From Streptomyces sp. NBC_01304 (GTDB lineage Bacteria; Actinomycetota; Actinomycetes; Streptomycetales; Streptomycetaceae), in assembly GCF_035975855.1 (NCBI RefSeq), contig NZ_CP109055.1:8494001-8558000 (forward strand): DNA of 64,000 nucleotides, written 5' to 3'. A program made the translations under genes and the position numbers. This document shows, in pieces, positions 50,805-60,000 of the stretch. Position 1 is the stretch's first letter. Each line of letters opens with the position of its first letter. A model generated the notes under the pieces. It was given only the letters and a program-made list of their open reading frames with translations. It had not been told where the DNA came from and did no database searches.

Positions 50805-51902
50805 ATGGCACGCAAGAAGTGGATCCTCGCCTCGACGGCCCTCGTCGTGGCCGTGGCGGGCGGCGGCTTCGCGGTGACCGCGCAGTCGGCGGCCGACGGC
50901 AAGGGCGACCGGCAGCAGAACGAGGGCCTCCCGCCGGACACCGTCCCGGTCGTCGAGGGCGACCTGAGCAACTCCGTCCAGGCCGACGGCACGCTGGGCC
51001 ACGCCAGGGAACGCAAGATCAACGCGGGGACGCCCGGCACCCTCACCAAGATCGCGGGGGAGGGGGACACCCTTGAGCGGGGCGAGCGCCTCTACGAGGT
51101 CAACGGCAAGGCGGTCCGCCTGCTGTACGGCACCTCGCCGGTCTACCGCACGATGAAACTCGGCGACGAGGGCGACGACGTACGGCAGTTGAAGCAGAAC
51201 CTGCGGGCCCTCGGGTACGGCGCGGGTCTCGCCATGGACGACGAGTTCACGTCGGGCACGGCCGCCGCGGTGAAACGGTGGCAGAAGGACCACGAGGCCG
51301 AGCGGACCGGGCGGGTCGGCAAGGAGGACATCGCCTTCGCCCCCGGCCCGCTGCGGGTGCAGGAGACGACGGCCGCGACGGGCGACGAACTCGCCCCGGG
51401 CAAGCCCGTCCTCACCGTCACCGGGTCCGAGCGCGTGGTCACCTTCAAGCTGGACGTCAGCGAGGCGGGCATCGCCAAGAAGGGGACGAAGGTCACCGTC
51501 CAACTGCCCGGCGGCGGCACCGCGAAGGGCAAGGTCTCCTCGGTCGGCAGGACCGCGAAGGGGGACCAGGGCGAGCAGGGCGGCGGTGGTCAGGACCAGA
51601 CGCCCAAGATCAAGGTCACGGTCGCCTTCGACGACCCCGCCGAGGCCAAGGGCCCCGACCAGTCCCCGGTGACCGTCGAGCTCATCGGCGAGACCCGGAA
51701 GGACGTCCTGTCCGTGCCGGTCAACGCCCTGCTCGCGCTGCCCGGCGGCGGCTTCGGCGTCCAGGTCGTCGAGGGCGCCGGCGGCTCCGGTCGCAAGGTG
51801 CGCGAGGTGAAGGTCGAGCTCGGCATGTTCGGCGAGGGCCGGGTCGAGGTCAGCGGCGGCGGGTTGGCCGAAGGCATGAAGGTCGGGGTGCCGAAGGTAT
51901 GA
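50805..51902 (+). CDS. Membrane-fusion-like protein with a peptidoglycan-binding domain
   Basis: 365-residue protein. An N-terminal membrane anchor (about 6-28) precedes a first barrel region (GHARERKINAGTPGTLTKI, then EGDTLERGERLYEVNGK). A peptidoglycan-binding type 1 domain follows (GDEGDDVRQLKQNLRALGYG to AVKRWQKDHEAERTG). Then come HlyD/MacA-like barrel strands (SERVVTFKLDVSEAGIAKKG and SVPVNALLALPGGGFGVQVV). This actinobacterial arrangement replaces the outer-membrane contact of Gram-negative MacA with a cell-wall anchor. The stop overlaps the ATPase start. It links the permease to the wall in a MacAB-like system. Confidence 0.88.
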   Translation: MARKKWILASTALVVAVAGGGFAVTAQSAADGKGDRQQNEGLPPDTVPVVEGDLSNSVQADGTLGHARERKINAGTPGTLTKIAGEGDTLERGERLYEVNGKAVRLLYGTSPVYRTMKLGDEGDDVRQLKQNLRALGYGAGLAMDDEFTSGTAAAVKRWQKDHEAERTGRVGKEDIAFAPGPLRVQETTAATGDELAPGKPVLTVTGSERVVTFKLDVSEAGIAKKGTKVTVQLPGGGTAKGKVSSVGRTAKGDQGEQGGGGQDQTPKIKVTVAFDDPAEAKGPDQSPVTVELIGETRKDVLSVPVNALLALPGGGFGVQVVEGAGGSGRKVREVKVELGMFGEGRVEVSGGGLAEGMKVGVPKV

Positions 51903-52744
51903 GCACCCTTGAGCCGGAGCCGGCCACTGAACCGGCCGCCGCGCCCCCGCCCGTCCGTACGGCCGCAGTGCCCCCGCCCGTCCGCACCGTCGTCGAACTC
52001 CACGGCGTCACCAAGGAGTACGCGGGTGGGGTCGCGGCCCTGCGCGGCGTCGACCTCACCGTCGCGGAGGGCGAACTCCTCGGCATCGTCGGCCCGTCGG
52101 GCTCCGGGAAGTCGACGCTGCTGCACATCGTCGGCACCCTGGACCGGCCGACCGCCGGGTCGGTCGCCATCGCGGGGCACGACATCTCCCGCCTCTCCGA
52201 CCGGGCGCTGTCCGCGCTCCGCTCCCAGCACATCGGCTTCGTCTTCCAGTCCTTCCACCTGGTCTCCGGCATCAGCGCGCAGGACAACGTGGCGGAGGGC
52301 CTGCTCTACTCCGGCCTGTCCCGGACCGAACGGCGCAGGCGCGCGGCCGAGGCGCTCGACCGGGTCGGCCTCGGGGACCGCATGAAGCACCGCCCGCACG
52401 AGCTGTCCGGCGGGCAGAAGCAACGGGTCGCGATCGCCCGTGCGGTGGTCGGCGAGCCGGACCTGCTGCTCGCCGACGAGCCGACCGGGGCCCTCGACTC
52501 GGCGTCGGGGGAGGCGGTGATGGAGCTCCTGCACGACCTCAACCGGGACGGGGCGACCATCGCCGTGATCACCCATGACACGGAGATCGCGGCCCGGCTG
52601 CCGCGCCAGGTGCGGATCAGGGACGGGCGGGTCGTGGCCGACGAGGGCAACGCAGGCCACGCGGGGAACGCAGGCCACGCGGGGAACGCAGGCCACGTGG
52701 GCAACGTACAAACGCCCGACGGCACAAGGTGGGTGGCGTCATGA
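51899..52744 (+). CDS. MacB/LolD-type ABC transporter ATP-binding protein
   Basis: 281-residue ATPase. Walker A is GPSGSGKST, the Q-loop FVFQSFHLVSGISAQDNV (lipoprotein/MacB type), signature LSGGQKQR, Walker B LLLADEPTGALD, and switch His in VITHDTE. An N-terminal Pro/Ala-rich extension of about 30 residues holds a duplicated PPPVRT element. The C-terminal tail contains three NAGHAG-type hexapeptides encoded by an 18-bp tandem repeat. It overlaps both neighbours by ATGA, showing a tight operon. Confidence 0.94.
   Translation: MSTLEPEPATEPAAAPPPVRTAAVPPPVRTVVELHGVTKEYAGGVAALRGVDLTVAEGELLGIVGPSGSGKSTLLHIVGTLDRPTAGSVAIAGHDISRLSDRALSALRSQHIGFVFQSFHLVSGISAQDNVAEGLLYSGLSRTERRRRAAEALDRVGLGDRMKHRPHELSGGQKQRVAIARAVVGEPDLLLADEPTGALDSASGEAVMELLHDLNRDGATIAVITHDTEIAARLPRQVRIRDGRVVADEGNAGHAGNAGHAGNAGHVGNVQTPDGTRWVAS
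52649..52702 (+). repeat. In-frame 18-bp tandem repeat in the ATPase tail
   Basis: Three units of AACGCAGGCCACGCGGGG (the last with two changes) encode Asn-Ala-Gly-His-Ala/Val-Gly. They lie beyond the ATPase core. The 18-bp period preserves frame, so the His-containing tail can lengthen or shorten. Confidence 0.9.
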
Positions 52745-53940
52745 AGCGGCGGAAGCTCTCCCCGGCCCGCCTCGGCCCCCGCGACGTGCTGCACGTCGGC
52801 GTCGCCGGACTGCGCTCGCGCCCCATGCGCGTGGTGCTCTCCTCCCTGGGGATTGCCATCGGGATCGCCACGATGATCGCGGTGGTCGGCATCTCCGCCT
52901 CCAGCCAGGCCCAACTCCTGCGCAAACTCGACGCGTTGGGCACGAACATGCTGGTCGTCACGCCCGGCGAGGAAATGTTCTCCGGGCAGGACACCAAGCT
53001 GCCGAAGGCCGCGCCCGGCATGGTCGGCCGGGTCAAGGGCGTCGAGCAGGTCGGCGCCACCGGCGACGTGGAGCACTCGGCGCGGCGCAGCGAGAAGGTC
53101 GACGAGGGCGAGACCAACGGAATCGCCGTCAAGGCGGCCCGGGGCAAGCTCCTCGAAACGCTGCGCGGCACGATGCGCAGCGGCTCCTGGCTGAACGATG
53201 CCACCGGGCGCTACCCGGCCGTCGTCCTCGGCCACATCACGGCGCAACGCCTGGGTATCACCGAGCCGGGGCAGCAAGTGTTCATCGGTGGGCGCCACTT
53301 CACGGTCACCGGCATCCTCGACCCGCTGCCGCTCGCTCCCGAGATCGAGCGCTCGGCGCTGGTCGGCTGGGACGCCGCGGAGGAGTACCTCGGCTTCGAC
53401 GGACACCCGACCTCGGTCTACGAGCGTTCCGCCGACGGCACGGTCGACGACGTACGTGAGCTGCTCGCGTCGACCGTCAACCCCCAGAACCCGCAGGGCG
53501 TGGCGGTCACCGATCCGTCCGCCGCGCTGCAGGCGAAGGCGGCGACGGAGGGCGCGTTCAGCACGCTGCTGCTCGGACTCGGCGGGATCGCGCTGCTCGT
53601 CGGCGGCGTGGGCGTCGCCAACACCATGATCATCTCGGTCCTGGAGCGCCGTCATGAGATCGGGCTGCGCCGCTCGCTCGGGGCGACGAAGGGCCAGATC
53701 CGGGTCCAGTTCGTGGCCGAGTCGCTGCTGCTCTCGGGACTCGGCGGGCTGGCCGGCGTCGCCCTGGGCGCGGCAGCGACCGCCGTCTACGCGTCCTCGG
53801 GCGGCATGCCGTGGGTGGTCCCGCCCTGGGCGGTCGGCGGCGGCTTCGGCGCGACGCTGGCGATCGGCACGATCGCGGGCCTCTACCCGGCGGCCAGGGC
53901 CGCCCGCCTCTCCCCGACGCTGGCGCTACAGGCGGCCTAG
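52741..53940 (+). CDS. MacB-type ABC transporter permease
   Basis: 399-residue permease with one N-terminal helix (RVVLSSLGIAIGIATMIAVV, about 34-53), a large extracytoplasmic MacB core domain (about 60-265), and three C-terminal helices ending in the conserved FtsX region (LERRHEIGLRRSLGATKGQI and AGLYPAARAARLSPTLAL). These proteins do not move substrate through the membrane; they use ATP to drive movements on the outer side. It is last in the operon, with a large hairpin after it. The regulating two-component pair is divergent upstream. Confidence 0.93.
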   Translation: MKRRKLSPARLGPRDVLHVGVAGLRSRPMRVVLSSLGIAIGIATMIAVVGISASSQAQLLRKLDALGTNMLVVTPGEEMFSGQDTKLPKAAPGMVGRVKGVEQVGATGDVEHSARRSEKVDEGETNGIAVKAARGKLLETLRGTMRSGSWLNDATGRYPAVVLGHITAQRLGITEPGQQVFIGGRHFTVTGILDPLPLAPEIERSALVGWDAAEEYLGFDGHPTSVYERSADGTVDDVRELLASTVNPQNPQGVAVTDPSAALQAKAATEGAFSTLLLGLGGIALLVGGVGVANTMIISVLERRHEIGLRRSLGATKGQIRVQFVAESLLLSGLGGLAGVALGAAATAVYASSGGMPWVVPPWAVGGGFGATLAIGTIAGLYPAARAARLSPTLALQAA

Positions 53941-53971
53941 CCCGACGCGGCGCCCCGTCGAGTCGAGGGTC

Positions 53972-54037
53972 AAGTGGGGGAAAGGGGGCAGAAATCCGCC
54001 CGTTTTGCCGGAATTTCGCGCCCGTTTTCCCCCACTT
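53972..54037. terminator. Long imperfect hairpin between convergent genes
   Basis: Outer arms AAGTGGGGGAAA / TTTTCCCCCACTT enclose a second pairing, GAAATCCG with CGGAATTTC (one bulge). Together they give about 20 base pairs in a 66-base span. It follows the permease gene by 31 bases; the AAA ATPase gene converges from the other side. Confidence 0.75.
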
Positions 54038-54281
54038 ACCGGTGCTTGCCGGCTGCCGGGCCCCGGCCGGTCGCCGCCCTCGCCCCGCCCGGCCGCTCTC
54101 GCCCCGCCCGGCCGCTCTCGCCCCGCCCGGCCGCTCTCGCCCCGGCCGCCCCGCTCTCGCTCCGGCCGCCGCCCTCGCCCCCGGCCGTCGCCGCCCCGCC
54201 CCTGGCTGCCTCCCCGCCCCGCCCCCGCCCCTGCCGCCCCGCCCCCGACCGCCGCCCCCCCCGGAGCCTCCCGCCGCCCCC
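54038..54281. repeat. C-rich low-complexity tract with a second 19-bp tandem repeat
   Basis: At 54091 a unit GGCCGCTCTCGCCCCGCCC repeats three times at 19-bp steps (54091, 54110, 54129, the last with a change). Degraded copies lie on both sides (about 54070-54180). The rest to 54281 is CCCCGCCC-type sequence. No gene or ribosome-binding site is seen; open frames here are Pro/Arg/Ala-rich noise. Confidence 0.8.
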
Positions 54282-55379
54282 CTAGAGGTACAGCCCCGCG
54301 TCGGACCCCCCACCCCGCTGGTCCGGGACAGAAGTCGGGCTCGTCCCCCGCCGCAGCGCGAACAGCTCCGCCAGGGTCGCGCCGTCGCGGCCGACTCCCT
54401 CCTCGCTGCCCAGCCAGCTCGTCGCCTCGCTCCTGGTCAGGGAGCCGACCTCGATCCGGGCCAGGCAGCGGCCGGGGCGGACGACTGCGGGGTGCAGGCG
54501 CTCCAGGTCCTCGTTCGTCGTCACGCCCACCAGGACGTTCCGGCCCTGGCCGAGGAGGCCGTCCGTCAGGTTCAGGAGGCGCGAGAGGGCCTGGCCCGCC
54601 GTGTGCTTGGCCTCGCCGCGGATCAGTTCGTCGCAGTCCTCCAGGAGGAGCAGGCGCCAGCGGCCCTTCGCCGAGCCGTCGTCCTCGCCGATCGCGATGT
54701 CCATCAGATAGCCGACATCCGTAAAGAGCCGCTCGGGGTCGAGGACGCAGTCGACCTGGCACCAGTCCCGCCAGGAACGGGCCAGCGTGCGCAGCGCCGA
54801 CGTCTTTCCCGTCCCGGGCGGGCCGTGCAGGAGAAGGAGGCGGCCCGCGATGTCCTCGGGGGTCGTCTTCATCAGGGAGTCGAGCGCGTCGGCCACCGGC
54901 TCCGTGTAGTTCGCGCGGACCTCTTCCCAAGTACCGGCGCTGATCTGGCGGGTGGTGCGGTGCGGGCCGCGCCTCGGGGAGACGTACCAGAAGCCCATCG
55001 TCACGTTGTCCGGCTGCGGTTCGGGCTCGTCCGTCGCGCCGTCCGTGGACTGCTTGACCACCTTCTCGGCGAGCTCGGCGGTGACCGCGGTGACCGTGAC
55101 GTCCGCGCCGCGGTTCCAGCGGGAGATCAGCAGGGTCCAGCCGTCGCCCTCGGCGAGGGTCGCGCTGCGGTCGTCGTCCTTGGCCGCGCGCAGAATCGAG
55201 GCGCCCGGCGGCAGCAGGGTCGCGCCGGACTTCACGCGGTCGATCGAGGAGCTGTGCGCGAACGGCTGCTCGCCCGTCGCGAAGCGGCCGAGGAAGAGCG
55301 CGTCGACGACGTCCGACGGGGAGTCGCCGTCGTCGACGTTGAGCCGGATCGGCAGAGCGGCCTGGGGGTCAGCTGGCAT
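54282..55379 (-). CDS. AAA ATPase with DUF5925 N-terminal domain
   Basis: 365-residue protein. The N-terminal half (about 1-150, from LPIRLNVDDGDSPSDVVDAL) is the DUF5925 domain. The C-terminal half is an AAA+ module: Walker A GPPGTGKTSA, Walker B RLLLLEDCDEL, sensor 1 LVGVTTNED, and Arg residues in AVVRPGRCLARIEV. These resemble BCS1/26S-type AAA proteins that remodel other proteins. ATG 55379 (PADPQAALPIR) is preferred because relatives begin there; ATG 55388 or GTG 55415 are alternatives. It is divergent from the GH39-like gene. The partner substrate is unknown. Confidence 0.85.
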   Translation of the reverse strand: MPADPQAALPIRLNVDDGDSPSDVVDALFLGRFATGEQPFAHSSSIDRVKSGATLLPPGASILRAAKDDDRSATLAEGDGWTLLISRWNRGADVTVTAVTAELAEKVVKQSTDGATDEPEPQPDNVTMGFWYVSPRRGPHRTTRQISAGTWEEVRANYTEPVADALDSLMKTTPEDIAGRLLLLHGPPGTGKTSALRTLARSWRDWCQVDCVLDPERLFTDVGYLMDIAIGEDDGSAKGRWRLLLLEDCDELIRGEAKHTAGQALSRLLNLTDGLLGQGRNVLVGVTTNEDLERLHPAVVRPGRCLARIEVGSLTRSEATSWLGSEEGVGRDGATLAELFALRRGTSPTSVPDQRGGGSDAGLYL

Positions 55380-55612
55380 GCCGTCCATGATCCGGCACGA
55401 AGGACCTTCTTGCACCGCATTTCCGCAGTATGCGCCGACCGGGGTGGCCGGGTCGCGGCCGAGGCCCCGGATGGCTTCCGAACGCCTTGCCGAGGACTTC
55501 CCGGCGGCTCCCGGGCGGGTCCGGGCCGGGGGCCGTGAGCAGGATGTCCGTTACGGAGCTGTGGCAACGGAGTATGTCGTTCCGTCAACCCGCCTGGATA
55601 CCCTTGCCCTTG

Positions 55613-57022
55613 ATGGGACGTCATGGGTGGAATTCGGGGGCAAGGCGGTGGCGGCTCACCGCCCTCCTTGGTGTGGGTGTGGCCGCTCTGGCCCTGGTGC
55701 TGACCTTGAGCACGCTTCCTGACGGCAAGGGTTCCACGGAAGGCACGACCCCGGACGGCGCCAAGCCGCACGGCACCCCGTCGGTGCCGGCCGGGAAGCC
55801 GGACCCGGAGCTCGGCTGGGGCTTCACCCACACGAAGAACAGCGCGGACGAGGGTGAGCAGCCCGCGATCGAGCGAGCCGGGAAGCTGCTCTCCGCGACG
55901 CCGATGCCGCAGCTCCAGCACCTCATGGGCTGGGGCTCGGACAACCCCGAACCCTCCCCGGGCGCGTACGACTTCGAGGCGATGGACCGGCGCATCGACT
56001 TCATCCGCGCGTCCGGCGGCACCCCCGTGGTGACGCTGTGCTGCGCCCCGGACTGGATGAAGGGCGGCGAGGCGGGCAAGGACAAGATCCGGTGGGACCA
56101 GATCGAGGTCGCCCCGGTCCGCGCCCACTACAAGGACTTCGCGAAGCTGGCGGCCGTCGTCGCCAAGCGCTATCCGGACGTACGTCACTTCGTCGTGTGG
56201 AACGAGTTCAAGGGATTCTGGAACTCCGCCGAGGGCCGCTGGGACTACGAGGGGTACACCGAGCTCTACAACCTGGTCTACAAGGAGCTCAAGAAGGTCG
56301 ACGAGGACATCCAGGTGGGCGGCCCGTACCTGGTCATGGACAGCCTCAACCCCCGTCAGGACGAGGGCGCTTCGAACGAGCTCAAGGGTCCGTGGGGGAG
56401 CGCCGACCAGCGGGTTCTCGATGCCTTCGAGTACTGGAACGAGAAGAAGGCGGGCGCGGATTTCGTGGTCGTCGACGGGTCCAGCTACACGGTCGACGAC
56501 GAGCTGGTCCCCGACGAGTTCAAGGCCACCGACAAGCTGACCGCGGTCGGCAAGTGGGTGCGCGAGAAGAGCGGGGGCCTGCCCCTGTGGTGGGCCGAGT
56601 ACTACGTCGAGCCCGGTGATGACGACGACGACCGCGACGGCTGGACCGAGCCGCACCGGCTGGCCGTGCAGGCCTCCGGGATGATGGCGATGGCCAAGGG
56701 CGGGGCCACGACGGGCTTCTACTGGAACCCGCAGAAGAAGGGCACCAAGTGCGCGGGCTGCCTCTGGCGCTCGACCGAACTGGCGGACGGCGGCAGCGAG
56801 TTGCCCATGCTGGGCCTGGTCGCGCGCTTCGGCAAGGAGTTCGGTCCTGGCACGGAGTACGAGAAGGTCGCCATTGCCGCCGACGACGTGCCGAACGTAC
56901 GGGTCCTGGCGGACGACAAGGCGGTCCTCGTGGTGAACACCCTGGACCGGGAGATCGACGCGAAGATCGACGGGAAGCGCTTCACGATGCCGGGATACGG
57001 GGTGAAGTGGCTCGAGCGCTGA
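55613..57022 (+). CDS. GH39-like extracellular glycoside hydrolase
   Basis: 469-residue protein with one N-terminal membrane helix (about 14-32; signal anchor) followed by a Thr/Pro linker and a TIM-barrel catalytic domain (65-469). Likely acid/base Glu198 lies in HFVVWNEFKGFW (the N-E motif of clan A) and nucleophile Glu329 in LPLWWAEYYVEPG. These fit GH39/GH5-like enzymes acting on xylose- or glucuronate-type glycans. ATG 55613 is chosen because it starts just before the helix; 55574 and 55544 are alternatives. The stop lies 25 bases from the convergent flippase gene. It may trim the polysaccharide made by that cluster (inference). Confidence 0.8.
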   Translation: MGRHGWNSGARRWRLTALLGVGVAALALVLTLSTLPDGKGSTEGTTPDGAKPHGTPSVPAGKPDPELGWGFTHTKNSADEGEQPAIERAGKLLSATPMPQLQHLMGWGSDNPEPSPGAYDFEAMDRRIDFIRASGGTPVVTLCCAPDWMKGGEAGKDKIRWDQIEVAPVRAHYKDFAKLAAVVAKRYPDVRHFVVWNEFKGFWNSAEGRWDYEGYTELYNLVYKELKKVDEDIQVGGPYLVMDSLNPRQDEGASNELKGPWGSADQRVLDAFEYWNEKKAGADFVVVDGSSYTVDDELVPDEFKATDKLTAVGKWVREKSGGLPLWWAEYYVEPGDDDDDRDGWTEPHRLAVQASGMMAMAKGGATTGFYWNPQKKGTKCAGCLWRSTELADGGSELPMLGLVARFGKEFGPGTEYEKVAIAADDVPNVRVLADDKAVLVVNTLDREIDAKIDGKRFTMPGYGVKWLER

Positions 57023-57047
57023 GCCACTTCACCTGAGAGCGAAGCCG

Positions 57048-60000
57048 CTAAGCCATCGTCATGAAGCGCTGCACCAGCGAGGCGAGCAGTACCGCGAGCA
57101 GCGGCAGCGAGAACCAGTACGTGCTCTGCAGCCACTGCAACTGCCGCACGCTGGGCCGCACCGCCACCCGCACCACCTCACGCGCCGCGAGGAGCGCGAT
57201 CAGTGCGAGGGCCGCGAGCGCGCCCACCACCGACCACGGCGTCCACGTGACGAGCGGCCCGATCGGGCCCGGATGGGCCTTGGCCACCGGCCCGTCCGGA
57301 CGCTTGGTGAGGGCGTAGAGCGTGGCGTCGGAGTTCGCGTAGACCTTCTTCAGCTCGGGCCTGTTGTCGAGGTTGCGGATCAGCCGGGTGTCCCAGTTCT
57401 TCGGGTAGCCGGCGTCCATCGTCAGATACACCGACTGGCTCTTGTTGATGATCAGGTACGACTGCGGACCGGCCTTCTTGAGGGCCTTGACCAGGCTGCC
57501 GACCAGGACCGGATCGGCCGGCGCGAGCGTCGGCATGTACTCGACCTTCTCCATGTCCTGCTTGCCCCAGGGCAGCGCGGGCGTGACGTTGTCGACCGTG
57601 TCGTTGCTCATCCACAGCAGCCGTACGGTCGGCTCGTCGTGGTCGTAGACGTACTCCATCGCGGCGACCTCGCCCGGTCTGATCCGCTCGAAGGGCTCAT
57701 TGCCCCAGCGCGCCACGAGGAACCCGCCGACCAGGAGCAGGCCCGCGAGCAGCGCCGCCAGCGGGGCCAGGCTGACCTTGTCCTTGTCGCGCTCCTGGGC
57801 CGTGCGGCCGGTGCGCGGGAAGAGGGCGAGGCCGGCCAGGAGTGCCGCGCCCGGCAGGGCGAACATGAAGACCCGCAGGGCCATCTCGCCGCCGTACGAC
57901 TGCATTCCGAAGCCGAGGAACGGCACGAAGGTGAGCACGAGCAGGGAGCGTTCGGCGTACTTGTGGTTGCGTCGCCGCCACCAGCCCCAGCAGGCCAGGG
58001 CCATGACCGCACCGGCGAGCAACACCCGTACGTACAGCACGAGTTGATGCGTGGAGCTGCCGCCCTCGATGCGGCCGCCGACCGACGAGGTGACATTGCC
58101 GCCGACCCCGCCGACCCCGCCGAACAGGTCCTCGAAGTGGCCCTTCCAGTAGGGCTCGGCGAGGAATCCGACCCACACGGTCACCAGGACCGTGAACAGG
58201 ATCGGCAGGCCGCGCAGCTCGGAGCGGCCCATGAGGACGAGGACGGAAAGGACCCCGAGCATCACGAAGGGCGTGAGCTGGTGGGCCGGGACCGTCGCCG
58301 CGAACAGGGCGACCAGTATCAGCAGCAGGGTCGCCCGCTGGCCGCGCGTGGACGGCAGGACTTCGGCCTCGCCGGGCCTGCGCCTGGCCGCCAGCATGCG
58401 GGGCGCCCGGAACCACACCAGGAGGATCGCCACGAAGGCGATGTAGAGGAGGTACGTGAAGCCCTGCGGCGAGAAGTAGTCCTGGCCCACCCAACCGCTC
58501 AGGACGAAGATCCAGACCCCGGCCCACTTGGCCCGCCAGCTCGCCCGCATGGACCGTACGAGCAGGAACATCGGTGCCAGATAGAGCAGTTGCATGGCCA
58601 GCGGCCACCAGCGGATCAGGCCGGTGAGGTCGGTGACGCCGCAGGCCTCGGCGGCGAAGGTGGCCACCGCGAAGAAGCCGGGCCAGCTCCAGCGCGCGTC
58701 CAGTTCGGGCACGGACGAGCCGGTGCGGTCGATGTACTCCATGAACCCGAGGTGCTGCCAGGCCGTCGCGAACCGCGGCTCTGCCTCGATCACCGCGGGC
58801 AGCGCGTGCAGCGAGAACAGCGTCGCGATCAGCGCCGCCGCGAGCAGCAGCCGGTGCGGGCGGTCGTGCCAGAGCAGCGAGGCGAAGGTGACGACCAGGA
58901 GCGCGGCGCCGATCAGCGTCACGGGTGGCAGTACGGAGATGAGGCCGAGCCCGCCCATCTCGTCCAGGTCGGCCTCGCGCAGTTTGAGCACGGGCACCCA
59001 GAACAGCGTGAGCGCCGTGATGAGCAGGGCGATCACGCCGTACGCGGGCTTCACGGGGGTGCCCTCGTCCGGGTCGGGCGACGGATCGGACGGGCCGGGG
59101 GGAGGGGCGGCGGGCCATGGCGCGTGCTGTGGGGGAGGCGGTGCGCCCGCCGTACCGCGGGCCTGCGGGCCGCCCGGTCCGGCGAGGGCGGAGCTCTCGC
59201 GGGCGGCGAGGGCCGAGCTTTCGTGCGCCGCCACGGCGGAGCCTCCGTGCGCGGCGAGGGCGGAGCTTTCGTGCGCCCCCGCGGCTGCCGAGCTCTCGTG
59301 TGCCGCCTCGGACGCTCCCGCCGCTTCGGCGTCTCTCGGCGCCGGTTCGGGCTCCTGGCTCGCCTCCTGGGACGGGCCGGGCACGGGCGTCGACGCGGGC
59401 TGCCTGCCGGGCGGGGCGGGCGGAACCTTCAGGGCCCAGGTCGGGCGGTGGTCCATCTCGTCCCCCTCACGCGGCGGTTGGTGCGGGACCTCGCGGGGCG
59501 GCTTCCGGTCGGAAGGGCCGCGATCGTCTGGCTCGCGGCGGTCTGTCTGCTGCCGGTGATCGTCCGGCTCGTGGTGGTCTGCTTGCTGCCGGTGGTCGTG
59601 TCGGTCGCCGGGGTTCCCCTGCTGTCGGTGGTCGCCTCGCTCGCGCCGGTGCTCTTGCGCCTGGTGGTCGCCTCGCGCGCGGTGATCGCTTCGTTCGCGG
59701 TGGTCTTCTCGCTCCCGACGCCCGCCCCGGTCGTCGGGCTGCAGATTCAAGGTCGGCGTCCCGGCCGCCGGTGTGCCCGGTCCGGGGCGTACGTCCGGCC
59801 TGCGCTCCATGTGGTCGAAGTCCAGCGGGATGCCGAGCTGCATGGTGTCCGAGTCGAGCGCGGCCCGCAGCGCCCAAGTCGGCCGCTGGCCAGGGTCCTT
59901 GGCGGGCCGTGCGGCGGCCTCGTCCGGCTCCTCGGTGCCGAGGTCGGCCAGGTCGCCGTCCGGGGCGACGGCCGGACGGCGCCTCTCGGCCGGCGGCGCG

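Noticed and set aside
54038..54281. Coding potential in the C-rich tract after the MacB-like operon
   Set aside because: All frames give Pro/Arg/Ala-rich low-complexity peptides from CCCCGCCC repeats with no start signals.
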